Origin: DAIDKA01 sp049792815 | Lineage (GTDB): Bacteria; Pseudomonadota; Gammaproteobacteria; Steroidobacterales; Steroidobacteraceae | Assembly: GCA_049792815.1 (NCBI GenBank) | Contig: JBARBG010000175.1 | Location: forward strand, 1-39,843 | Length of the DNA: 39,843 bases | Direction: 5' to 3' | In this document: positions 9,007 through 16,623 of the stretch, in pieces | Layout of the letters: every line of letters starts with the position of its first letter | Position numbering within the stretch: the stretch's first letter is position 1 | The notes under the pieces: generated by a model | Told to the model about the DNA's origin: nothing | Databases searched by the model: none | Seen by the model: the letters and a program-made list of their open reading frames with translations, nothing else | Made by a program: the position numbers and the translations under genes

Positions 9007-11331
9007 TTGGCCGACACCACCGCGCAAGCCCGGGGAGCCAATCGTTTTTCCGCCGCGGTGAACCGCGGCCTGCGGGAAAGTGCGGTCATTGCGCTGGCCG
9101 TCGCCGGCCTCGTGCTGCTGGTGGCCCTGGCCAGCTACAGCGGCGCTGACCCTGGCTGGTCGAAGGCGACCGAGCCGACCACCATCCACAACCGCATCGG
9201 CCCCATCGGCGCGTGGTTCTCGGACCTGCTGTTCTTCGTGTTCGGGCGTCCGGCATTCCTGTTTCCGGTGATGATCGGCCTTTGCACCTGGAATCTGTTC
9301 CGCAGCGGGCGCAAGGTCGAGCAACCCTCACGCGCCAATACCGTGGTGCGCATGGCCGGTTTCGTGCTGCTGCTGGTGGCCAGTTGCGGTCTGGCGACGC
9401 TGCACTGGTCGGATGCGGGGATGCCCCATACCGCCGGCGGTGCCGTCGGCGACACGGTGGGCCGGGGCCTGCAGGCGGGCCTTGATTTCCTGGGCGCCAC
9501 CTTGCTGATGCTGGCGGCCTGGATGGCGGGTGCTTCGCTGTCGCTCGGGGTCTCCTGGCTCACGGTCATGGATCGTCTGGGCGCCTGGTCCTGGGGCGCG
9601 GTCGCCCTGGTTCGCGACCGCCGGGCCGCGCGCCGTGAAGCCGCCGAGGGCCGCGAACGCCGCGAGGCCCGCAAGGTCAACGTCGAGACCGAGCAGAAGA
9701 AGGCCGCGACCCGCAAACCCACCCGCATCGAGGCGCCGCCGCCGGCCGTTGCCACGAGCGACCGGGTGGAGAAGGAGCGCCAGGTACCGCTGTTCGCGGC
9801 GGCCAAGCCCGGCGAGCTGCCGCCACTGAACCTGCTGGATGATCCGCCGCTGCACAAACCGCTGTATTCCCCCGAGGCCCTGGAGGCCATGTCGCGGCTG
9901 GTTGAGATCAAACTGCGCGACTTCGGCGTGGAAGCCGAGGTGGTCGCGGTGCAGCCCGGGCCGGTGGTCACGCGCTTCGAACTGCGTCCTGCCCCCGGGG
10001 TCAAGGCGAGTCAGATCACCACCCTCGCCAAGGACCTGGCGCGCGCCCTGTCGGTGATGAGCGTGCGGGTCGTGGAGTTCATCCCGGGCAAGTCGGTCAT
10101 GGGACTGGAGATCGCCAACGAGAAGCGCGAGCTGGTCACCCTCGGGGAGATCATCCGCTCCAAGACCTACGATGACGTCACCTCGCCGCTGGCGATCGCG
10201 CTGGGCAAGGACATTTCCGGGCAGGCGATGGTCGCGGACCTGGCGAAGATGCCGCACCTGCTGATCGCGGGGACTACCGGCTCGGGCAAGTCCGTGGCCA
10301 TCAACGCGATGGTGCTGTCGCTGCTGTACAAGTCGACCGCCGAGCATGTGCGTCTGGTGATGATCGATCCGAAGATGCTGGAACTGTCGGTGTACGAAGG
10401 GATTCCGCACCTGCTGGCACCGGTCGTGACCGACATGAAGCAGGCCGCCAATGCCCTGCGCTGGTCGGTGGCCGAAATGGAGCGCCGCTACCAGCTGATG
10501 TCGGCCATCGGCGTGCGCAATATCGCCGGGTTCAACAAGCATGTGCGCGAGGCCAACGACAAGGGCCGACCCATTCTCGATCCGGTACTCATCCAGCGTG
10601 CCGCCAATGATCCGTCGATCGATCAGTCGCAGATCCCGCACCTCGAACCGCTGCCCTACATCGTCGTGATCATCGATGAGCTCGCGGATCTGATGATGAT
10701 CGTCGGCAAGAAAGTTGAGGAACTCATCGCGCGCCTGGCGCAGAAGGCCCGTGCCTCGGGCATCCATCTGATCCTGGCGACGCAGCGACCTTCGGTGGAT
10801 GTCATCACGGGCCTCATCAAGGCCAACATTCCCTGCCGTATCGCCTTCCAGGTCTCGGCCAAGGTCGACTCGCGCACCATCCTCGATCAGATGGGCGCGG
10901 AGACCCTTCTGGGTCATGGCGACATGCTCTACCTGCCCTCGGGCACCTCCCTGCCCACGCGCTGTCACGGCGCCTTCGTCTCGGATGCCGAGGTGCACCG
11001 GGTCGTGGAGGCGCTGAAGAGCGCAACGCCGCCGGACTATGTCGAGGAGGTGCTGTCCGGCCCGTCGATGCCGATCCCCGGATTTTCGGATGAGGAGGGT
11101 GAGAGCGGCTCGCTGGGTGGGGACATCGAAGGCGACGCCTTGTATGACGAAGCGGTGAAGATCGTCACCCAGGAGCGCAAGCCCTCCATATCCTATGTGC
11201 AGCGGCGCCTGAAGATCGGCTACAACCGCGCCGCGCGGTTGCTCGAGGCCATGGAAACGGCCGGCATTGTCGGTCCCCTGCAATCAAACGGTGCGCGCGA
11301 AGTGCTGGCGCCGCCGCCTCCCGGGGGTTGA
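9007..11331 (+). CDS. ftsK: DNA translocase FtsK (short form)
   Basis: FtsK is a septum-anchored hexameric motor that pumps chromosomal DNA and activates XerCD recombination at dif during division. The 774-aa product has an N-terminal membrane domain (about four helices within residues 22-185). A short charged linker (about 195-260) takes the place of the very long linker of the E. coli protein. The alpha/beta motor has Walker A GTTGSGKS at residues 422-429 and Walker B YIVVIIDELADLMM. The C-terminal winged-helix gamma domain (about 705-765, YVQRRLKIGYNRAARLLE) reads polar DNA motifs. The start codon is TTG, with AAGGA six bases before it. It leads the ftsK-lolA-vanZ-like-rarA-serS run. Confidence 0.96.
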   Translation: MADTTAQARGANRFSAAVNRGLRESAVIALAVAGLVLLVALASYSGADPGWSKATEPTTIHNRIGPIGAWFSDLLFFVFGRPAFLFPVMIGLCTWNLFRSGRKVEQPSRANTVVRMAGFVLLLVASCGLATLHWSDAGMPHTAGGAVGDTVGRGLQAGLDFLGATLLMLAAWMAGASLSLGVSWLTVMDRLGAWSWGAVALVRDRRAARREAAEGRERREARKVNVETEQKKAATRKPTRIEAPPPAVATSDRVEKERQVPLFAAAKPGELPPLNLLDDPPLHKPLYSPEALEAMSRLVEIKLRDFGVEAEVVAVQPGPVVTRFELRPAPGVKASQITTLAKDLARALSVMSVRVVEFIPGKSVMGLEIANEKRELVTLGEIIRSKTYDDVTSPLAIALGKDISGQAMVADLAKMPHLLIAGTTGSGKSVAINAMVLSLLYKSTAEHVRLVMIDPKMLELSVYEGIPHLLAPVVTDMKQAANALRWSVAEMERRYQLMSAIGVRNIAGFNKHVREANDKGRPILDPVLIQRAANDPSIDQSQIPHLEPLPYIVVIIDELADLMMIVGKKVEELIARLAQKARASGIHLILATQRPSVDVITGLIKANIPCRIAFQVSAKVDSRTILDQMGAETLLGHGDMLYLPSGTSLPTRCHGAFVSDAEVHRVVEALKSATPPDYVEEVLSGPSMPIPGFSDEEGESGSLGGDIEGDALYDEAVKIVTQERKPSISYVQRRLKIGYNRAARLLEAMETAGIVGPLQSNGAREVLAPPPPGG

Positions 11332-11332
11332 G

Positions 11333-11998
11333 GTGCGCATCCGGCCTGCCGTCCTCTGCGCGCTTTCGGTTCTGGCTCTGGCTGCCGCAGCGGCTGAAGA
11401 TACCCACACGGCCCTTGATACCTGGCTGGCGGGACTGACCTCGTTGCGCGCCCAGTTCACGCAGACCGTCAAGGATGCGCAGGGCCACACCACCGATCAG
11501 ACCAGCGGGCAGCTCCTGGTGCTGCGTCCCGGGCGGTTTCGCTGGGAATCGCACGATGATGCGGGCGCGGCCGCGGGCAGTGGCGCCAGCGCTGATTCGG
11601 GTCAGGTGCTCATCGCCGATGGCCGCAACGTCTGGTTCTACGACCGAGATCTGCAGCAGGTGACTGTCAAGCCCGCTGACGCGGCGCTGTCGGCTACACC
11701 CATGATGCTGCTGAGCGGTGGCGCCGCGGTGCGCAAGGCCTTCGCCATCAGCGATGCCGGCACCCGCGACGGACTGTCGTGGCTGCGCGTCAAGCCACGC
11801 GCGGCCGAGGCTGATTTCCGCCAGGCCGTCCTGGGATTTGCCGGCGGCGAACTGAAGCAGATGATCCTGGAGGACAAACTCGGGCAACAGGCCACGCTCA
11901 CCTTCAGCCGCTCACAACGCAATGCTCCAGTCACCGTGGCGGAGGTATCGTTCACACCGCCCAAGGGCGTGGACGTCATCGGGCAGCCGCAGCCTTGA
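11333..11998 (+). CDS. lolA: LolA, periplasmic lipoprotein chaperone
   Basis: LolA carries lipoproteins from the LolCDE transporter across the periplasm to LolB. The product is 221 aa from a GTG two nucleotides after the ftsK stop. A signal peptide occupies about residues 1-21 (RIRPAVLCALSVLALAAAAA) without a lipobox. The mature part has the family features LAGLTSLRAQFTQTV, RPGRFRWE and LIADGRNVWFYDRDLQQVTV. An Ala/Gly/Ser-rich insert (about residues 78-92) follows the RPGRFRWESHDD segment and is unusual. Its stop overlaps the next start as TTGA. Confidence 0.93.
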   Translation: MRIRPAVLCALSVLALAAAAAEDTHTALDTWLAGLTSLRAQFTQTVKDAQGHTTDQTSGQLLVLRPGRFRWESHDDAGAAAGSGASADSGQVLIADGRNVWFYDRDLQQVTVKPADAALSATPMMLLSGGAAVRKAFAISDAGTRDGLSWLRVKPRAAEADFRQAVLGFAGGELKQMILEDKLGQQATLTFSRSQRNAPVTVAEVSFTPPKGVDVIGQPQP

Positions 11999-12309
11999 AC
12001 GCCGCGGCGCAAGCCTCACCGCTCAACGGAATCTGCTGGGCGCTGGGCTGGGCGCTGGTGCTGTTCATCACCTATTCGACGCTGGCGCCCGGGCGCTACG
12101 TGCCCGACCTGCACATCAACGACAAGATCGAACACGCGACGGCCTTTTTCGGCATGACCATCTGGTTCGGCGGCCTGGGGCGCGACATGGATATCAACGA
12201 CTGGGTCGCGGATACCTGCGGCGTCCTGATCGCACTGGGTCTGCTGATCCTGGTGCCGCGCCGCCGCGGGTCCTGGCTGCTGTGGTTGGAAACACTCATC
12301 AGGCGCTGA
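11995..12309 (+). CDS. Small VanZ-like membrane protein
   Basis: The 104-aa protein has three likely membrane helices (about residues 14-31, 47-63 and 72-90). It carries the DKIEHATAFFGMT segment that resembles the DK-x-x-H signature of VanZ-like proteins. The start codon is TTG, overlapping the lolA stop by four bases, and its stop lies 1 nt before rarA, so it is translated within the lolA-rarA run. Role is unknown. The VanZ-like label is a weak family resemblance and says nothing about glycopeptide resistance. Confidence 0.75.
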   Translation: MNAAAQASPLNGICWALGWALVLFITYSTLAPGRYVPDLHINDKIEHATAFFGMTIWFGGLGRDMDINDWVADTCGVLIALGLLILVPRRRGSWLLWLETLIRR

Positions 12310-12310
12310 T

Positions 12311-13621
12311 GTGACAGCCGACCTCACCGGAAGCAGCACGGCGCTGCGGCCGCTGGCCGACCGGATGCGGCCGCGCACGCTGGCGGAATTCCTGGGCCAG
12401 GCGCATCTGCTGGCGCCGGGCAAGCCCCTGCGCCAGGCCCTGGAAGGCGGGCGCCTGCATTCCATGGTGCTGTGGGGTCCGCCGGGGACGGGCAAGACCA
12501 CTCTGGCGCGGCTTATCGCGGGCCAGGCCCAGGCCCTGTTCCTGTCGCTGTCGGCCGTGATGGCGGGCGTGAAGGATATCCGCGCGGCCGTGGAGCAGGC
12601 ACGTCAGGAGCGACAGGCGCGCGGGCGCCCCACCGTGCTGTTTTTGGATGAAGTGCACCGTTTCAACAAGGCCCAGCAGGACACCTTCCTGCCCTACCTG
12701 GAGGACGGCACCCTCATTTTCATCGGCGCCACCACCGAAAACCCCAGCTTCGAGGTCATCAGCGCGCTGCTGTCGCGTGCCCGGGTCTATGTGCTGAAGG
12801 CGCTGGGGGTGGGGGAGCTGGTGCAAGTGTTGCACACGGCCCTCAATGACCAGGAACGAGGCCTGGGGCTGGAATCGATACGCGCGCAGCCCGAGGCTCT
12901 GGAACTCATCGCCCGGGCGGCGGACGGGGACGCGCGCCGCGCACTGAACATGCTGGAGTTGGCGGCGGGCCTCGTGGCGGCGCGCGATGGCGAACTCACG
13001 GTGGGCATTGCCCAGGAGGTTGCCAGCGGCGGCCGGCGCCGCTTCGACAAGGGCGGAGACCAGTTCTACGATCAGATCTCGGCCCTTCACAAGGCCGTTC
13101 GCGGCACGGATCCTGATGCCGCGCTGTACTGGCTGGCGCGGATGCTGGATGGCGGCTGCGACCCCCTGTACATCGCCCGGCGGCTGGTGCGCATGGCGGC
13201 CGAGGACATCGGCCTTGCCGATCCCAGGGCCCTCGCCCTGACACTCGACGCCTGGCAGGCCTACGAACGGCTGGGCAGTCCCGAAGGGGAGCTGCCGATT
13301 GCTGAAGCCGTGGTCTACCTGGCCTGCGCCCCCAAGAGCAATGCCGTATATGTGGCGATGGGCGAGGTGGTCGCGGACGTGGAGCAGTTCGGCACCCTGG
13401 AAGTGCCGGCGCGGCTGCGCAATGCCCCGACACGATTAATGCAGGAACTGGGGCATGGGCAGGGCTATCGCTACGCCCACGATGAGCCCGACGCCTATGC
13501 GGCCGGGGAACGCTACCTGCCCGAGGAGCTGCCGGATCGGCGATACTACCGCCCCGCGCCCCGGGGCCTGGAGATCCGCATCGGTGAGGCACTGGCGCGC
13601 CTGCGGGACAAGAAAACTTAA
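12311..13621 (+). CDS. rarA: Replication-associated recombination protein RarA (MgsA), AAA+ ATPase
   Basis: RarA acts at stalled replication forks, interacting with SSB and DNA ends. The 436-aa product has normal length. Near the N-terminus it has PLADRMRPRTLAEFLGQ, then Walker A GPPGTGKT at residues 56-63 and Walker B VLFLDEVHRFNKAQQD. The sensor-1 stretch IGATTENPSFE, the arginine-finger region LLSRARVYVL and a C-terminal oligomerisation domain (GGDQFYDQISALHKAVRG) follow. The start codon is GTG, 1 nt after the preceding stop. It sits directly between lolA and serS, an arrangement shared with Pseudomonas-type genomes. Confidence 0.96.
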   Translation: MTADLTGSSTALRPLADRMRPRTLAEFLGQAHLLAPGKPLRQALEGGRLHSMVLWGPPGTGKTTLARLIAGQAQALFLSLSAVMAGVKDIRAAVEQARQERQARGRPTVLFLDEVHRFNKAQQDTFLPYLEDGTLIFIGATTENPSFEVISALLSRARVYVLKALGVGELVQVLHTALNDQERGLGLESIRAQPEALELIARAADGDARRALNMLELAAGLVAARDGELTVGIAQEVASGGRRRFDKGGDQFYDQISALHKAVRGTDPDAALYWLARMLDGGCDPLYIARRLVRMAAEDIGLADPRALALTLDAWQAYERLGSPEGELPIAEAVVYLACAPKSNAVYVAMGEVVADVEQFGTLEVPARLRNAPTRLMQELGHGQGYRYAHDEPDAYAAGERYLPEELPDRRYYRPAPRGLEIRIGEALARLRDKKT

Positions 13622-13636
13622 CTGCGAAGGTCCGAC

Positions 13637-14917
13637 GTGATTGATCCGAAACTGCTGCGTAGCGATCTGCCCGGCGTCGTGCGCAATCTGGCGCGCCGTG
13701 GTTTTGTGCTCGATGAGGCGCGCATCGCCGCCCTCGAGGAGTCGCGCAAGCGCGCGCAGATCGATGCCGACCGGGTGCGTGCCGAGCGCAACCTCAATGC
13801 CAAGGCCGTGGGTTTTGCCAAGGGCAAGGGTCAGGATGCGGGCGCCTTGCTGGCGCGCGCCGAGGCACTCACCCACGAGCTGGCCCAGGTGGATGCCACG
13901 CTGGCCGCGGTGCAGGTCGAACTGGACACCCTGCAGCTGAACCTGCCCAACCTGCTGCACGAGTCCGTGCCCGATGGTCGTGATGAATCGGCCAACCGCG
14001 AAGTGCGCCGCTGGGGCGAGCCGCGCAAGTTTGACTTCAAGCCATTGGACCACGTGGCCCTGGGCGAGGGATTGGGCGGTATGGATTTCGAGGCGGCCGC
14101 GCGCATCTCCGGCGCGCGCTTCGTGGTGCTGCGCAGTCAGGTCGCCCAGCTGCACCGTGCACTCGCGCAGTTCATGCTGGACCTGCACACCATCGAGCAC
14201 GGCTACACCGAGATCTACGCGCCGTACATGGTGAATGCGGCGGCGCTGGTGGGTACTGGAAATCTGCCGAAGTTCGAGGTGGATCTGTTCGCCATTCGTG
14301 GCGATCAGCCCTTCTATCTGATTCCCACGGCTGAAGTGCCGGTCACCAATCTGGTGCGCGAGCAAATCCTCAGCGCAGAGTCGTTGCCGCTGAAGTTCGT
14401 GTGCCACACGCCGTGCTTCCGGTCTGAAGCGGGGTCGGCGGGCAAAGATACGCGCGGCATGATCCGCAACCACCAATTCGACAAGGTCGAGCTGGTGCAC
14501 ATCGTGACCCCTGACAGATCCTATGCCGCGCATGAGGAGCTGACGGCGCATGCGCAAGTGGTGCTGGAGAGACTTGAGATTCCGTATCGCACCGTGGCGC
14601 TGTGCGCCGGTGACGTCGGCTTCGGCAGCGCCAAGACCTATGACCTGGAAGTGTGGCTGCCCGCGCAGGAGAAATACCGCGAGATCTCTTCCTGCAGCAA
14701 CTTTGAGGCCTTCCAGGCCCGACGCATGCAGGCGCGCTGGCGCAACCCGGCCACCGGCAAGCCTGAACCGGTGCATACGCTGAATGGCTCGGGAGTGGCC
14801 GTTGGACGTGCGCTGGTCGCAGTGCTTGAAAACTATCAAAACGCAGACGGCAGCATTACCGTGCCCGCCGTGCTGCAGCCGTACATGCGCGGGCTTGCGC
14901 GCATGGTGAAACCCTAG
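13637..14917 (+). CDS. serS: Seryl-tRNA synthetase
   Basis: SerS charges tRNA-Ser (and tRNA-Sec where present) with serine. The 426-aa product has an N-terminal coiled-coil arm (about 30-105) that grips the long variable arm of tRNA-Ser. The class II catalytic core has motif 2 (FRSEAGSAGKDTRGMIRNHQF) and motif 3 (NGSGVAVGRALVAVLENYQ). A GTG start is used, with GAAGG as ribosome site. A tRNA-Ser gene lies about 0.9 kb downstream on the same strand. Confidence 0.97.
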   Translation: MIDPKLLRSDLPGVVRNLARRGFVLDEARIAALEESRKRAQIDADRVRAERNLNAKAVGFAKGKGQDAGALLARAEALTHELAQVDATLAAVQVELDTLQLNLPNLLHESVPDGRDESANREVRRWGEPRKFDFKPLDHVALGEGLGGMDFEAAARISGARFVVLRSQVAQLHRALAQFMLDLHTIEHGYTEIYAPYMVNAAALVGTGNLPKFEVDLFAIRGDQPFYLIPTAEVPVTNLVREQILSAESLPLKFVCHTPCFRSEAGSAGKDTRGMIRNHQFDKVELVHIVTPDRSYAAHEELTAHAQVVLERLEIPYRTVALCAGDVGFGSAKTYDLEVWLPAQEKYREISSCSNFEAFQARRMQARWRNPATGKPEPVHTLNGSGVAVGRALVAVLENYQNADGSITVPAVLQPYMRGLARMVKP

Positions 14918-14929
14918 AGGAAAGCCATC

Positions 14930-15757
14930 ATGAGCACCACAGAGGTAGTGGCCTATCACGTCGAGAACCGCATCGCGTGGCTGAAGTTCAATCGTCCGGA
15001 GAAGCGCAATTGCATGAGCCCCGCGCTCAATCGCGCCATGCTCAAGGCGCTCGAGGAGCTTGAGTTCCGCGACGATGTCGGGGTCCTGGTGCTGACCGGC
15101 GAGGGCAGCGCCTGGTCGGCGGGCATGGATCTGAAGGAATACTTCCGCGAGACCGAGGCGCAGGGGCTCAAGGGCACCCGCAAGGCCCAGAGCGAAGCCT
15201 ATGCCTGGTGGAGGAAGCTGCGCTGGTACCAGAAGCCCACCATCGCCATGGTCAATGGCTGGTGCTTCGGCGGCGGTTATGGCCCCTTGTATGCCTGCGA
15301 CCTGGCGATCGCTGCGGAGGAAGCCACCTTCGGCCTGTCGGAGATCAACTGGGGGATTCTGCCCGGTGGGGGCGCCACCAAGGTGGCCACCAATTCAATG
15401 AGTTTCCGCGACGCCATGTACCACACCCTCACCGGCGAGAATATCAGCGGCAAGAAAGCCGCCGAGTGGAAGCTGGTCAATGAGGCCGTGCCGCTGGCAA
15501 TGCTCAAGAAGCGCGTCACCGAGCTGTGCGAGGTGCTGCTGCAGAAAAATCCGGTGGCCCTGAAGGCGGCCAAGGACGCCGTGCGCCGCGTCTTGGAAAT
15601 GACCTACGAAAACGCCGAGGATTACCTGATCCGGGCCCAGGAGGCGGCGAATTCCTTCGACAGTGAGGGCCGCAAGGAAGGCATCCGGCAGTTCATCGAT
15701 GAGAAGAGCTACAAACCTGGCCTTGGAACCTACGACATCTCGCGCAAGGCCAAGTAA
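14930..15757 (+). CDS. p-Hydroxycinnamoyl-CoA hydratase/lyase-type crotonase with altered substrate-pocket residues
   Basis: The 275-aa crotonase resembles HCHL/Ech throughout. That enzyme hydrates feruloyl- or 4-coumaroyl-CoA and cleaves it to vanillin or 4-hydroxybenzaldehyde plus acetyl-CoA. Shared blocks include NRPEKRN, SAGMDLKEYFRE, KPTIAMVNGWCFGGG, FGLSEINWGI and a KSYKPGL C-terminus. Compared from memory with the Pseudomonas fluorescens enzyme, catalytic Glu143 is kept (E138) and Tyr75 is kept (Y71). Ser123 is Gly (G118) and Tyr239, which contacts the phenol, is Ile (I234). A different acyl-CoA substrate is therefore possible. It starts 12 nt after serS with AGAGGAAA as ribosome site, an odd place for a catabolic gene. 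No feruloyl-CoA synthetase or vanillin dehydrogenase is in the window. Confidence 0.8.
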   Translation: MSTTEVVAYHVENRIAWLKFNRPEKRNCMSPALNRAMLKALEELEFRDDVGVLVLTGEGSAWSAGMDLKEYFRETEAQGLKGTRKAQSEAYAWWRKLRWYQKPTIAMVNGWCFGGGYGPLYACDLAIAAEEATFGLSEINWGILPGGGATKVATNSMSFRDAMYHTLTGENISGKKAAEWKLVNEAVPLAMLKKRVTELCEVLLQKNPVALKAAKDAVRRVLEMTYENAEDYLIRAQEAANSFDSEGRKEGIRQFIDEKSYKPGLGTYDISRKAK

Positions 15758-15762
15758 ACTTG

Positions 15763-15790
15763 CCGGCGCCGGGAGCCACCCCGGCGCCGG
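15763..15790 (+). terminator. GC-rich hairpin after the hydratase/lyase gene
   Basis: Two identical copies of self-complementary CCGGCGCCGG (15763-15772 and 15781-15790) flank an 8-nt loop and can form a very stable stem. Only TTGATTTG follows, not a clean T-run, so it is a possible intrinsic terminator or a stem that sets off the tRNA gene that starts 15 nt later. Confidence 0.5.
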
Positions 15791-15804
15791 TTGATTTGCG
15801 CAAC

Positions 15805-15894
<90 letters not shown>

Positions 15895-15912
15895 CTACTT
15901 TGAACCACCATC

Positions 15913-16263
15913 ATGTTGAAATTCTTCCAAAGCTTCCCCATCCCGCTGCTGTTGCTGCTGGCCACCACGCTCGAAGTCAGCGGCGACGCCGTCGTGCGCC
16001 TTGCACTTTATAATAGTATAGGCACCAACCGCCTGGCACTGCTCTGTGTCGGAGCGCTGCTGTTGCTCGGATACGGATCATTCCTGAACACCGCGCCGGT
16101 GGATTTCGGACGCGTGGTTGGCCTGTACATCGCAACGCTGTTCGTCGTCTGGCAGGTCATCACGTTCATCGTATTTCGCACTCTTCCGGCACTGCCGGTG
16201 TGCGCCGGCGGTCTCCTGATCATCGCCGGTGGCCTCATCATCACGTTCTGGCCCGCGAAATAA
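15913..16263 (+). CDS. Small four-helix membrane protein resembling SMR/DMT transporters
   Basis: The 116-aa product is almost entirely hydrophobic, with four probable helices (about residues 7-22, 40-57, 66-86 and 92-112). A glutamate near the end of helix 1 (TTLEVSGD) recalls the conserved Glu of small multidrug resistance proteins, and GRVVGLYIATLFVVWQ resembles their helix 3 region. It may be an SMR/EamA-like transporter; substrate is unknown. The start at 15913 fits the helix layout but lacks a strong ribosome site. It begins 18 nt after tRNA-Ser. Codons CTT-TAT-AAT-AGT-ATA (16006-16020) form a strikingly AT-rich island inside the gene. Confidence 0.7.
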   Translation: MLKFFQSFPIPLLLLLATTLEVSGDAVVRLALYNSIGTNRLALLCVGALLLLGYGSFLNTAPVDFGRVVGLYIATLFVVWQVITFIVFRTLPALPVCAGGLLIIAGGLIITFWPAK

Positions 16264-16265
16264 CA

Positions 16266-16293
16266 TTGGGCACCGCCACCAAGCGCGTACACT
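16266..16293 (+). promoter_or_regulatory. Candidate promoter of the 99-aa gene
   Basis: TTGGGC (16266-16271), 16 nt, then TACACT (16288-16293). The predicted RNA start is base 16300, the A of the ATG, so the message would be leaderless, with the same geometry as the clpS promoter. Match quality is moderate. Confidence 0.33.
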
Positions 16294-16299
16294 GCGCGC

Positions 16300-16599
16300 A
16301 TGGCAATTGTCCAAAGCCGATATTTCGTCCGCCTGCGGCCGGATCTGCCGCCACTGGAGGCCAGCGAATTCCGTGCTTTTGCGAAAAAGCCGCCTTCCGG
16401 CAAACCGCCGAGCGACCACCGACTCATTCTTGCGTGCGCCCGCATGGACTTGACCCACCCCGTCTATGCCAAGTTGACGATTACTCTGGATGACAATGCG
16501 CCCACGATAGACCTGTGGGTGCCCCACCAGATAATCCTGATGATCGGGGATATCGCCGAGGTGGAGCGCGCGCCGGTGGTGTTCACGCCGGTAGAGTAA
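16300..16599 (+). CDS. Unrecognised 99-aa protein
   Basis: I do not recognise this protein. It has no signal peptide or membrane helix. It begins with a basic MAIVQSRYFVRLRP stretch, has a Pro/Lys-rich segment (about residues 28-38), then a beta-rich half (YAKLTITLDD, TIDLWVPHQIILMIGDIAEVE). The clean alternation of hydrophobic residues and the absence of repeats suggest a real small cytoplasmic domain. It starts 36 nt after the membrane-protein gene without a ribosome site, and a candidate promoter places its transcript start on the ATG. It converges on the DUF4019 gene with a 24-nt gap. Confidence 0.55.
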   Translation: MAIVQSRYFVRLRPDLPPLEASEFRAFAKKPPSGKPPSDHRLILACARMDLTHPVYAKLTITLDDNAPTIDLWVPHQIILMIGDIAEVERAPVVFTPVE

Positions 16600-16623
16600 A
16601 AGCACGTGACGTCAGAATCAGGC

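Noticed and set aside
9328..11283. 651-codon minus-strand frame opposite ftsK
   Set aside because: Antisense shadow of the FtsK motor coding region; composition rich in His, Arg and Asp without any domain.
11995..12309. Glycopeptide-resistance VanZ
   Set aside because: Only a weak helix-pattern and DKxxH resemblance; no van genes nearby, so no resistance role is claimed.
13436..14959. 507-codon minus-strand frame opposite serS
   Set aside because: Shadow of the seryl-tRNA synthetase gene in a GC-rich genome.
14930..15757. Ordinary fatty-acid enoyl-CoA hydratase
   Set aside because: The MDLKEYFRE and WCFGGG ... ACDLAI ... FGLSEINWGI blocks are those of the hydroxycinnamoyl-CoA hydratase/lyase group, although pocket residues differ.
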